From JAABRU01 sp050180235 (GTDB lineage: Bacteria; Desulfobacterota; Desulfobacteria; Desulfobacterales; Desulfococcaceae): DNA of 20,579 bases. The stretch is taken from the NCBI GenBank assembly GCA_050180235.1, contig JBFXEJ010000107.1, positions 1-20,579 of the forward strand, read 5' to 3'. This document shows, one piece after another, positions 7,744 to 14,902 of the stretch (positions are counted from its first letter, which is position 1; each line of letters begins with the position of its first letter). The notes beneath the pieces are model-generated. The model saw only the letters and a list, made by a program, of their open reading frames with translations, was not told where the DNA came from and searched no databases. The position numbers and the translations under genes are program-made.

Positions 7744-7830
7744 GTGCAAAAATTAAGCGGAGCGGTTTTTTGCACAGATGGAACAGCGGAAAACCGACAA
7801 TATTGCATCAAATCAATCACGAATTGGTAT
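7744..7830. repeat. Truncated ATACCAA-family element with 32-bp hairpin unit
   Basis: A 32-bp unit at 7744-7775 begins GTGCAAAAA, ends TTTTTTGCAC and folds into a hairpin around TTAAGCGGAGCGG. It is identical to the two units at 18043-18074 and 18087-18118. It is followed by the right terminal repeat ending GAATTGGTAT at 7830. The CTGATCCGGAGGA just before the unit is also shared, but no left terminus lies close by, so the copy is truncated or was rearranged. Confidence 0.65.
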
Positions 7831-7866
7831 AAATCAGCATAAATTTTTCGGGTATAAAGTTTTCAG

Positions 7867-7899
7867 AAAAATCCGGTTTTCCGGAAAAACCGGATTTTT
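7867..7899 (-). terminator. Bidirectional intrinsic terminator
   Basis: A 14-bp perfect stem, AAAAATCCGGTTTT with its complement around the 5-nt loop CCGGA, ends in T-runs on both strands. It lies about 50 nt beyond the 3' end of the minus-strand gene at 7950-8249 and most likely terminates it. Confidence 0.75.
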
Positions 7900-7949
7900 T
7901 GAATACACGAAAAATTTTGTTTAGCTGCCTAACGGGAAAATGTATGGGT

Positions 7950-8249
7950 TCAGGCAGAACTGCCAGAGGATTTGACCACGCCCCGGTGTTTGTCCAGATA
8001 TTCCCGCAGAGCCGGAACCATATAAATATTCTCATAATCCATTCCTGCAAGGCATTCTGCCAGAATCTCGTTTTTCTGGGAAAGGGGCAGGTTCCGATCC
8101 ATGATATACATATCCTTTTCCCGGATTTTGCACAGACCGCTCTGAAAATGGATACCGGCAGCAATATTGCGGAAACTTTTTTCCGCGACCTTAATGCCGA
8201 GTTTTTCTGCCAAATCTTTTAATTCCTGATAGATTTGTTCCGGTTTCAT
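7950..8249 (-). CDS. Small conserved hypothetical protein
   Basis: A 99-residue soluble protein starting MKPEQIYQELKDLAEKLGIKV. It then has a central segment with SGLCKIREKDMYIMDRNLPLSQK, a helical part NEILAECLAGMDYENIYMVP, and ends in a Ser-rich tail. It resembles short unnamed proteins that I recall from other deltaproteobacteria. The SGLCK/KDMYIMDR pattern suggests a small beta sheet followed by helices, but I assign no function. The ATG at 8249 with GGATGG upstream is preferred to an upstream in-frame start that would add a non-conserved extension overlapping the divergent promoter. The gene is transcribed divergently from the Bax-inhibitor gene. Confidence 0.7.
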   Translation of the reverse strand: MKPEQIYQELKDLAEKLGIKVAEKSFRNIAAGIHFQSGLCKIREKDMYIMDRNLPLSQKNEILAECLAGMDYENIYMVPALREYLDKHRGVVKSSGSSA

Positions 8250-8292
8250 ATTCCATCCAAAGTGAAAGTTTGCAAAATAGAACCGATTTGTC

Positions 8293-8321
8293 TTGAAAAA
8301 AAGGCCGGGTGTTGTTATAGT
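8293..8321 (+). promoter_or_regulatory. Sigma-70 promoter of the Bax-inhibitor gene
   Basis: TTGAAA at 8293-8298 and TATAGT at 8316-8321 are separated by 17 bp, the ideal spacing. Transcription would begin near 8328, about 40 nt before the ATG. Confidence 0.7.
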
Positions 8322-8367
8322 ACAAAAAAACACAGGATGACAACAACTTTTCAAGGAGGTAATAAAA

Positions 8368-9081
8368 ATGGAGTATATTCGTCCCAAAGTACAGCCCCAG
8401 ATTCAGACACAGGTAATGGTCAATTCCTTTATTCAGAGTGTTTACAACTGGATGGCTATCGGACTTGCGCTTACCGGTTTTGTGGCCTATTCAGTTGCCA
8501 GCAGCCCGGCCATGCTGAATCTGATTTTCGGAAGCCGGGTGGTGTTCTTCGGTCTGATCATCGGAGAACTGGCCCTGGTATGGATTCTCAGCGCAAGAGT
8601 CGGAACAATGTCCGCTTCCACGGCTACCGCCATGTTCATCGGATACGCAGTACTCAACGGTATGACCATGGCTGCGATATTTCTTGCTTACACCATGAGT
8701 TCCATTGCCGCAACTTTTTTTGTCTGTGCGGGAACCTTTGCAGCATGCAGTGTTTTCGGCATGGTCACAAAAAAAGATCTGACCTCTATGGGCAGTTTCA
8801 TGATGATGGGTCTGTTCGGCATCATTATCGCTTCTCTGGTCAATCTGTTTGTGCAGAGCAGCGCAATGGGCATGATCATCAGTTATATCGGTGTGATCGT
8901 TTTTGTGGGACTCACCGCGTATGACACGCAGAAGATCAAAGAGATGGCAATGACACAGCCTTCTGATCTGGAAGCGGGTGTGGCAAGAAAAGGGGCCATT
9001 ATCGGTGCGCTTAACCTTTATCTGGATTTCATCAACCTTTTCCTCATGCTTCTGAGAATTTTCGGGGGCAGCAGGGACTGA
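8368..9081 (+). CDS. Bax inhibitor-1 / YccA family membrane protein
   Basis: A 237-residue inner-membrane protein with about seven hydrophobic segments beginning near residue 28 (WMAIGLALTGFVAYSVAS). It ends with the family signature GLTAYDTQKIKEMA and a last segment with LNLYLDFINLFLMLLRIFG. The family (UPF0005; E. coli YccA/YbhL) includes calcium-leak channels and proteins that modulate FtsH proteolysis; which role applies is unknown. The start is fixed by a perfect AAGGAGGT at about 8354-8361. The gene has its own promoter and terminator, so it is a single-gene unit. Confidence 0.93.
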   Translation: MEYIRPKVQPQIQTQVMVNSFIQSVYNWMAIGLALTGFVAYSVASSPAMLNLIFGSRVVFFGLIIGELALVWILSARVGTMSASTATAMFIGYAVLNGMTMAAIFLAYTMSSIAATFFVCAGTFAACSVFGMVTKKDLTSMGSFMMMGLFGIIIASLVNLFVQSSAMGMIISYIGVIVFVGLTAYDTQKIKEMAMTQPSDLEAGVARKGAIIGALNLYLDFINLFLMLLRIFGGSRD

Positions 9082-9101
9082 TGATTTTGTAAAAAAATAC
9101 A

Positions 9102-9136
9102 AACCCCAAGGTTTTTTGGAAAACCTTGGGGTTTTC
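9102..9136 (+). terminator. Intrinsic terminator of the Bax-inhibitor gene
   Basis: ACCCCAAGGTTTT and AAAACCTTGGGGT form a long stem with a short loop, followed by TTTTCAG. It begins about 20 nt after the stop codon at 9081. Confidence 0.8.
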
Positions 9137-9153
9137 AGTTTATCGCTTTTTTT

Positions 9154-9299
9154 GGTAGTGGTGCAAATCTGTTGATCCAAAAATTCCCCTCCCCCGGTGG
9201 GAGGGGTCAGGGGAGGGGGATAATCAGTGATATTTTCACCCTCCCCCTGCCCCTCCCTCAAGGGAGGGGAGACCTTATCAACGGATTTGACCCACTACC
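9154..9299. mobile_element. Miniature inverted-repeat element A2 (146 bp) with 8-bp target duplication
   Basis: The left end at 9154-9176 (GGTAGTGGTGCAAATC then TGTTGAT) and the right end at 9277-9299 (ATCAACGGATTTGACC then CACTACC) are inverted copies and match element A1. Identical 8-bp direct repeats CTTTTTTT flank it at 9146-9153 and 9300-9307. The core is a long imperfect palindrome of C-rich and G-rich blocks around CCCCTCCC/GGGAGGGG, with a G-quadruplex motif at 9199-9219. There is no coding capacity. The insertion lies directly downstream of a terminator and upstream of the protease cassette. Confidence 0.85.
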
Positions 9300-9331
9300 C
9301 TTTTTTTATAAAAGAATTATGGAGACAGGAT

Positions 9332-9568
9332 ATGATGATGCTGGCTGAAATAGAGAATAAACTTATAAAACCGCTCCCCATATTAGATAAATTAAGACTT
9401 ATTGCGCACATTACCAGGATGTTGCAGGAAGAAGAGGAACTCCCGGAGAAATATTTTATGAGAGGAGTCAAATATCCGATCATGACGCCGACTGTCACAC
9501 CTGATGACACTTCCTATAAAGCAGCCTTTCAGCTTCAGCAACTTTTGGATGAGAATAACAAATTATGA
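9332..9568 (+). CDS. Small helical protein, partner of the downstream aspartic protease
   Basis: A 78-residue protein starting MMMLAEIENKLIKPLPILDKLRLIAHITRMLQ, predicted to be mostly alpha-helical, then EEEELPEKYFMRGVKYPIMTP and a helical C-terminus. The pattern LPILDKLRLIAHI resembles short partner proteins that precede PIN or protease genes in other bacteria (recollection; no named family). The three consecutive ATG codons at 9332, 9335 and 9338 make the exact start uncertain; GGAG at 9321-9324 suits 9332. It overlaps the next gene by 4 nt (ATGA), implying translational coupling and fixed stoichiometry. The region looks more AT-rich than the neighbouring housekeeping genes. Confidence 0.7.
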   Translation: MMMLAEIENKLIKPLPILDKLRLIAHITRMLQEEEELPEKYFMRGVKYPIMTPTVTPDDTSYKAAFQLQQLLDENNKL

Positions 9569-9942
9569 AATATCAATACAGTCGTTCTCCTGCTTTTCCT
9601 CAGTTGCGTGGAGGATTACCTGTCGTAGAAATTTCTCTTTGTAATGGAGAGCATAAAAGCATCATCCCTGCTTTGGTGGATTCAGGGGCAGCAATGTCTG
9701 TATTGCCATATGACACGGGGCTGGAATTAGGTCTGATATGGGAAGATCAGACAGTTCAAGTCGATGTTGGAGGGGTTTTGAAAGGTACACCCGCTTATGG
9801 AGTACTGCTGAGAGGAGAACCTTATTCTCTTGTTCCTGTGCCATTGGTGTTCGCGTGGGTACGTCGTGAAAGCAATGAAATACGGACAATTCTGGGACAG
9901 ATGAATTTCTTTCATCATTATAAAATTATCTTTGAAGCATAA
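9565..9942 (+). CDS. Retropepsin-like (clan AA) aspartic protease, single domain
   Basis: A 125-residue protein with the aspartic protease core: hydrophobic-hydrophobic-Asp-Ser-Gly-Ala at 37-42 (LVDSGA, catalytic Asp39), a following VLPYDTGLELGL, a flap region around GGVLKGTPAYG (about 69-79), and the second conserved hydrophobic-Gly motif ILGQ at 109-112 leading to a C-terminal FFHHYKIIFEA. A single domain of this size would act as a homodimer, as in retropepsins. There is no signal peptide, so it is probably cytoplasmic. It is coupled to the small helical protein upstream. Target unknown; it could process its partner or act as an effector released from it. Confidence 0.82.
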   Translation: MKYQYSRSPAFPQLRGGLPVVEISLCNGEHKSIIPALVDSGAAMSVLPYDTGLELGLIWEDQTVQVDVGGVLKGTPAYGVLLRGEPYSLVPVPLVFAWVRRESNEIRTILGQMNFFHHYKIIFEA

Positions 9943-10140
9943 AATGACACATTTGAAATCATCCCGCGTGGAATGAGTTAAAAAAGTGAATCAGAAACTG
10001 AAAACAGGTTGAGTCCAATTGTCTGATTTAAGAGATATACCTGTATTCAAGCATCTTACTTCGCTGATCAGCCGGGCAGTAAAAATGTCAGATTATGTTC
10101 AACTAACCCGACCTGTTTTTTTCGTATTTCAGAATGCTGT
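9943..10140. repeat. Intergenic region with weak inverted repeat
   Basis: AAAACAGGTTGAG at about 10001-10013 and its imperfect inverse CCCGACCTGTTTTT at 10107-10120 suggest a further decayed palindromic element about 120 bp long. The T-run at 10115-10122 lies on the plus strand, after the protease gene. No gene seen. Confidence 0.35.
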
Positions 10141-11484
10141 TCATTTCCCAATCTCCGCTTTTACCACAGCCGCAATTTCCTCACAATAATGACGAATTTC
10201 CTCTTCTGTCGGGCCTTCGGCCATAATTCTGCACAAAGGCTGGGTTCCGGAATAACGCACCAGCACTCTTCCTTTTTCTCCCAATGCTTTTTCCGCATTC
10301 CGGATCACTGCGGAAATGCGCGGATGTGTTTCAATATCAGGTTTTTCAAGCACTTCCACATTTACCAGCAGTTGGGGATATACATCCATGATTTTTGCCA
10401 GTTCAGACAAAGGCCGGGCCGCATCCATCATGGCCTCAATCAGCCGCAGAGCAGTAAGAATACCGTCTCCTGTGCTGTGATAGTTGAGAAAAATCATATG
10501 CCCGGAATCCTCACCCCCAAGCACGGCTCCGGAAGCCAGCATTTCCTGCATCACATAGCGATCTCCCACGTCCGTAATCCGATGATCTATCTCCATTTTT
10601 TTCAGTGCAATATGCAGCCCGATATTGCTCATGACTGTGGTGACAGCCAGATTGTTTTTCAATAACCCCTTTTTTTTCATATATTTTGCACAGATCACCA
10701 GAATTTTGTCGCCCGTGATGATATTTCCTTTTTCATCCACAGCAATCAGGCGATCCCCGTCTCCGTCAAAGGCCAGACCAATATCAGCACCCCATGCATG
10801 AACTTGGGATTTCAGGCTTTCCGTATGCTGTGATCCGCAGTGTGCATTGATATTTTTTCCGTCCGGCAATACAAAAAGAGACTGAATATCTGCTCCCAGT
10901 TCTGCAAAAACCTTTGGCGCAACCTGATATGTGGCTCCGTTGGAGCAGTCCAGAACAATTTTCATTCCTTTGAGGGAAAAACCCGGAGGCAGGGTGTTTT
11001 TCAGAAATTGTGCATACCGATCCCCAGCGTTTTCCACCTGAAAAACCTGACCGGTTTCCCGGATATGTCCGCATTTTTCCGCAAGTTTTTCATCCAGCAG
11101 AAGCTCTTCAATTTCCGCCTCTTTTTCATCCGGAAGTTTGAAACCGTCCCCTTTGAAAATCTTGATGCCGTTATCGTAAAAGGGATTGTGGGATGCGGAA
11201 ATGACAATGCCCGCATCCGCTTTTTCTGCCTGCGAAAGAAAAGCAATGCCAGGAGTGGGCAGAACACCTGCCAGATACGCATTTCCGCCTGCGGAACAGA
11301 TACCGGACGCAAGTGCATATTCCAGCATGTTTCCGGATATGCGCGTATCCTTTCCAATGACAATTCTGCCTTTTGTGCCAAACACCATTGAAACAGCCCG
11401 GCCAGCGCGCAAAGCTGTTTCCGGGGTCATAGGATGTTGGTTTGCGACCCCGCGTATTCCGTCTGTACCAAACAATCTGCCCAT
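10141..11484 (-). CDS. glmM: Phosphoglucosamine mutase
   Basis: A 447-residue cytoplasmic enzyme that interconverts glucosamine-6-phosphate and glucosamine-1-phosphate, feeding UDP-GlcNAc synthesis for peptidoglycan and LPS. Four domains of the alpha-D-phosphohexomutase fold are evident: N-terminal MGRLFGTDGIRG; the catalytic phosphoserine loop ISASHNPFYDNG (Ser98); the metal loop DGDGDR at 240-245; the sugar-binding GEDSGH at 324-329; and the phosphate-binding RYSGTQP at 410-416. Length is typical. The start at 11484 has AAGGAT about 7-8 nt upstream. It follows the lipoprotein gene by 11 nt, so the two are likely co-transcribed. Confidence 0.97.
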   Translation of the reverse strand: MGRLFGTDGIRGVANQHPMTPETALRAGRAVSMVFGTKGRIVIGKDTRISGNMLEYALASGICSAGGNAYLAGVLPTPGIAFLSQAEKADAGIVISASHNPFYDNGIKIFKGDGFKLPDEKEAEIEELLLDEKLAEKCGHIRETGQVFQVENAGDRYAQFLKNTLPPGFSLKGMKIVLDCSNGATYQVAPKVFAELGADIQSLFVLPDGKNINAHCGSQHTESLKSQVHAWGADIGLAFDGDGDRLIAVDEKGNIITGDKILVICAKYMKKKGLLKNNLAVTTVMSNIGLHIALKKMEIDHRITDVGDRYVMQEMLASGAVLGGEDSGHMIFLNYHSTGDGILTALRLIEAMMDAARPLSELAKIMDVYPQLLVNVEVLEKPDIETHPRISAVIRNAEKALGEKGRVLVRYSGTQPLCRIMAEGPTEEEIRHYCEEIAAVVKAEIGK

Positions 11485-11495
11485 AATTGAAATCC

Positions 11496-12041
11496 TTATT
11501 TTCCGGAAGGTTTCATTTCTTCCATATTCAGAAAGGCAGTGATGCCTTTTTTCTGATCCATTGTCATGCCAAAAGAAAGTGTGCCCTGTTTCATGCCAAG
11601 CACTTCCTTTACAGACGGCATATCATTGATCGGAGCCCAGTTTTTCCCGTCCGTGCTGATATACATCATGAAATGTTTCAGCAGTTCAGACTGTTCGCGT
11701 TTGTCCATTTTCTGATTTGCCGTTTTTTCCAGCAGGGCCAGATCCTTTTTGGAAAAATTTTCCGGCATTTTCAGGTGGAAATAAATTTTTTTCCGGGCAG
11801 TCAGCGCTATATTTTCCGGTACTGCCCCAATGCTTTCCGTATCTATGGAAATCTCCAGAGGAAGGGTATCGCCCTTGTCAAAAAAAATCGCATATTCATT
11901 GATATTTGCATTTTCATCCAGTTTCTTAAACTGACTGTGGTGGATCATCTGTCCGGCAGAAAATTCCCTGCTGACAATCTTTGCTGTTTGTGCACATCCT
12001 ATGCAGTCCAGAATCAGAAGCATTATCAGAACCTTTTTCAT
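11496..12041 (-). CDS. Putative lipoprotein, hypothetical
   Basis: A 181-residue protein starting MKKVLIMLLILDCIGCAQTAK: a short positively charged N-terminus, a hydrophobic stretch and a possible lipobox CIGC ending at Cys16. The Cys at position -3 is atypical, so lipidation is likely but not certain. The mature part has no recognised domain; it contains a segment KIYFHLKMPENFSKKDLALLEK and a C-terminal MTMDQKKGITAFLNMEEMKPSGK. AGAAGGG about 8 nt upstream supports the ATG at 12041 over one seven codons upstream. It is the first gene of a two-gene unit with glmM. The function cannot be inferred. Confidence 0.72.
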   Translation of the reverse strand: MKKVLIMLLILDCIGCAQTAKIVSREFSAGQMIHHSQFKKLDENANINEYAIFFDKGDTLPLEISIDTESIGAVPENIALTARKKIYFHLKMPENFSKKDLALLEKTANQKMDKREQSELLKHFMMYISTDGKNWAPINDMPSVKEVLGMKQGTLSFGMTMDQKKGITAFLNMEEMKPSGK

Positions 12042-12461
12042 AAAATTTCCCTTCTTTTGCATATAGTTGGATATTGGAAAACCTTCAGATTTATAAGTTT
12101 ATTTCAATTAATTTAATAAGTTATTGTCTATTTTTTCTCCAAGTTTGGGACAGACGGAAGACTGTCCATCAGCACCAAATTCTGAAGCAGGAATTGCAGG
12201 AAATCTGTCTGGGGGGTTCCTAAGTCAGCAGTCTGTCTGTTTATACGGTATCATTCTGAAAGTCAAGGGATTTTATCCTACGGATGAATCCACAGAAGCA
12301 TGGATTATGCCAAACCGGATTTTAAACGGATTCATATTCTGACTGCCGATTCAGGTTTTTTAAGATTTTTACGGTTTTTCCCTGTTGATTTTTTTCTTTT
12401 TTTTCCGTATAAGACAAAAAATATTACCAACTATTACCAACTATACGGATCAGGAGGAATT
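12042..12461. other. Divergent intergenic region
   Basis: 420 bp between the lipoprotein gene (minus) and the diheme gene (plus), AT-rich with several T-runs on the plus strand. It should carry both promoters. A small hairpin GGACAG/CTGTCC occurs at 12148-12167 and TATTACCAACTATTACCAAC forms a tandem repeat near 12422-12441. No riboswitch or convincing -35/-10 pair was recognised. Confidence 0.4.
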
Positions 12462-14738
12462 ATGAGAAGGACGTTTTTTGCGGGGATCACCATAATATTT
12501 CTGCTGTCGGCTACAGTTGCACTGGCTGCGTATCACCATATGGGAGATACTGATTCTGATGTTTTTCTAAGTGTATATCCAGACAAAGCCGGGAGCAAAC
12601 TGGACAGTTGCGCGTTGTGTCATACCGGTGGGAAATATGAGAAAAAACCGGGTGTATGGGCCAGCATGGGAAGCTGTCAGTGGTGTCATTACACATACGG
12701 TTATGACCAGAGCGGCGATATTGCCCAAACCCTGAATCCCTACGGCATGAATTATCTGGCAAAGGGCCGCAGTGCTTCTGCCTTTACCGCTGTTGCGGAA
12801 CTGGATTCGGACGGAGATGCTTATACCAACAAAAATGAAATTGAGGCAGGGACTTATCCGGGAAATGCAGAGGATGATCCCACCAGGAAAACAGCTCCTT
12901 TCAAAGTTTATACCCGGCAGCAACTGGAATCCCTGCCCCGGCAGACACAGTTTATGCTGATGAATACCAGCAAATCCGGCGATTTTTATGCACAATATGC
13001 AGGCGTGGCAGTGGAAAACCTGCTGTATGATGCGGGAATTCTGGGAACTGCCACAGGCATCACCGTGTTTGCTCCGGACGGATGGGCGCAGTATCATCCG
13101 CTGGAATATGATGAAACCACTGAAATATATCCTGTTTTTTGGACATACCCGGAATCGGTTTATCAGTACACAGAGCAGGCTGATCTGGGACTGTATCCGG
13201 ATACAGGCTGGTGTGATTACAGCGCGGCCTCCTGTGCAGGACGGGCAGCCGGGGAAAGTATCAGTGTCAAAAACGGCCTCAAGATGATTCTCGCGGGAAA
13301 AAGGGAAGGAAATAACCTGAATACCGGATACCTGACAGAGGATAACAAACTGGATGGGGAAGGCCCCTACCGTCTGGTGGTTCCCCAGAAATCCCTCAAT
13401 CCGCCGGATCAGGCCAGCAATGCTGCAAATCAGGATGTCATCTGGCCCTATAATGAGGACTGGGATCACAATGCCGGAGCCTGTACGCGTTCTGTCACCA
13501 TTATCCGGGTGGAACCTCTGCCTGAAGGAACAACAGACATTGATCTGCTGGAGGCCGGATGGAATTATATTGATCAGGAAAAAATCATTGTTTACGGCGC
13601 GATTGCCGGACAGGATACAGCAGCAGAAGTCCTGCCATATGAGGAAATTCAGCAGATTGACACCAATAAAGCCCGGAGTTGGGAAAGTTTTTCCATTGAC
13701 GGAACCGCGTATCTGGCTGCCGCGAATGAAGGCGGAAATTCCCTTATTTACCAGTGGAACGGCACATCTTTTGCAGAAATTCAGACTGTGCAAACTCTTT
13801 GGGCGGAAAGATGGGAAAGTTTTGTCATCAATGGCACAACTTATCTCGCGCTGGCTCTGAACCGCAAAGATGAAAGCACGCGTCTTGCAGATTCTCCCAT
13901 CTACAAATGGAACGGCAAAAAATTTGAACTGTATCAGACTCTTCCCACACAGGGCGCACGGGATTTTGAAAGTTTTGTCATCAGCGGAACCACGTATCTG
14001 GCTGTGGCAAATGAGCGCAATGACAGCAGCAGGAATGTGGATTCGGTCATATATAAATGGAATGGAAGCAAATTTGCAGAATTCCAGTCCTTTCTCACGC
14101 ACAGCGCACGGGACTGGGAAAGTTTTGCCATTGACGGACAGATTTTTCTCGCCATTGCCAATCAGGACAATGATGAAACCCGTGATATTTATTCTGTGAT
14201 TTATAAATGGAACGGAACAGAATTTGTTTCTTTCCAGTCAATTTTGACGCACAGTGCGCGGTGCTGGGAAAGTTTTTCCATTGACGGACAGACTTTTCTG
14301 GCTGTTGCCAATAATCAAAGTTCCACTTCCCGTGTCACAGGCTCTGACATATACAAATGGGACGGCACTGCATTTTCAAAATTCCAATCGATTCTTACAT
14401 ATGGCGCGCATGACTGTGAAAGTTTCACCGTAGGAAATGACACCTTTCTGGCTGTGGCAAACAACAAGGATGATGAAACTCCCACGAGAAATTCTGTGAT
14501 TTACAAATGGAACGGGTCCGCGTTTGCTGAAAATCAGACCATTACCACCTACGGCATACGGGACTGGGAATCTTTCACCATAGACGGCAATGTGTATCTG
14601 GCTGCTGCCAATGATGATGAGGAATACAGCGAAAATATCTTTTCACGGATATACCGTGTCGGGGAAAAAGTGGAGACCGCAGATACAGACAGCGGAGGCG
14701 GAGATTCCTGCTTTGTTTCCACACTGCTTGGGAAATAG
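12462..14738 (+). CDS. Secreted diheme c-type protein with seven-blade EPTP-type propeller
   Basis: A 758-residue exported protein. The start has GGAGG 4 nt upstream. Signal peptide at about 1-22 (MRRTFFAGITIIFLLSATVALA). Two heme c motifs, CALCH (50-54) and CQWCH (72-76). A calcium-loop-like DSDGDAYTNKNE at about 115-126. A region at 148-380 resembling oxidoreductase pterin-binding-type domains, with GEGP at 299-302 in LDGEGPYRLVVPQ; I recall a named family of GEGP-motif diheme proteins. Residues 392-738 hold seven repeats of about 50 residues with the pattern WESFxIDGxxYLAVAN...SVIYKWNGxxF...Q, the EPTP/epitempin pattern. The C-terminus SGGGDSCFVSTLLGK resembles a shortened CFI-box (CFIATAAYG-like) tail. 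Probably periplasmic or surface-exposed electron carrier or binding protein; its partner is unknown. Confidence 0.85.
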   Translation: MRRTFFAGITIIFLLSATVALAAYHHMGDTDSDVFLSVYPDKAGSKLDSCALCHTGGKYEKKPGVWASMGSCQWCHYTYGYDQSGDIAQTLNPYGMNYLAKGRSASAFTAVAELDSDGDAYTNKNEIEAGTYPGNAEDDPTRKTAPFKVYTRQQLESLPRQTQFMLMNTSKSGDFYAQYAGVAVENLLYDAGILGTATGITVFAPDGWAQYHPLEYDETTEIYPVFWTYPESVYQYTEQADLGLYPDTGWCDYSAASCAGRAAGESISVKNGLKMILAGKREGNNLNTGYLTEDNKLDGEGPYRLVVPQKSLNPPDQASNAANQDVIWPYNEDWDHNAGACTRSVTIIRVEPLPEGTTDIDLLEAGWNYIDQEKIIVYGAIAGQDTAAEVLPYEEIQQIDTNKARSWESFSIDGTAYLAAANEGGNSLIYQWNGTSFAEIQTVQTLWAERWESFVINGTTYLALALNRKDESTRLADSPIYKWNGKKFELYQTLPTQGARDFESFVISGTTYLAVANERNDSSRNVDSVIYKWNGSKFAEFQSFLTHSARDWESFAIDGQIFLAIANQDNDETRDIYSVIYKWNGTEFVSFQSILTHSARCWESFSIDGQTFLAVANNQSSTSRVTGSDIYKWDGTAFSKFQSILTYGAHDCESFTVGNDTFLAVANNKDDETPTRNSVIYKWNGSAFAENQTITTYGIRDWESFTIDGNVYLAAANDDEEYSENIFSRIYRVGEKVETADTDSGGGDSCFVSTLLGK

Positions 14739-14812
14739 AATGTTTTGTCATTTCAAACACCGGACAGGATGAAATTGGCTGTACAATGAAGTTGCATATG
14801 CCAAACAGTACG

Positions 14813-14862
14813 ACTATTAAAAACGTTTTTTAATAGTGTGAGTTGCGATGATAAGTATCGCA
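14813..14862 (+). promoter_or_regulatory. Candidate operator palindromes upstream of tupA
   Basis: Two inverted repeats precede tupA: ACTATTAAAAAC with GTTTTTTAATAGT (14813-14837, one bulged T) and TGCGAT-N7-ATCGCA (14844-14862). Tungstate and molybdate uptake genes are often controlled by ModE/TunR-type repressors at palindromes, so the second is a candidate site. This is inference. The first could also act as a hairpin ending the upstream transcript. Confidence 0.4.
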
Positions 14863-14902
14863 TTATTGATAACATGCTGATAAAACAAAAGGAGAAATGG
14901 AA

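Noticed and set aside
7899..8222. 107-codon plus-strand frame
   Set aside because: Antisense to the small hypothetical gene at 7950-8249, whose sequence looks more protein-like and has a terminator in the right place.
8491..9261. 256-codon open frame on the minus strand
   Set aside because: It runs through the Bax-inhibitor gene, its terminator and element A2, and has a composition typical of a shadow.
12567..14102. 511-codon open frame on the minus strand
   Set aside because: It is antisense to the diheme/propeller gene, whose heme motifs, signal peptide and regular repeats show the plus strand is the coding one.
14739..14902. Molybdenum/tungsten cofactor riboswitch upstream of tupA
   Set aside because: The interval is too short and lacks the conserved multi-stem architecture; the palindromes fit protein operators better.
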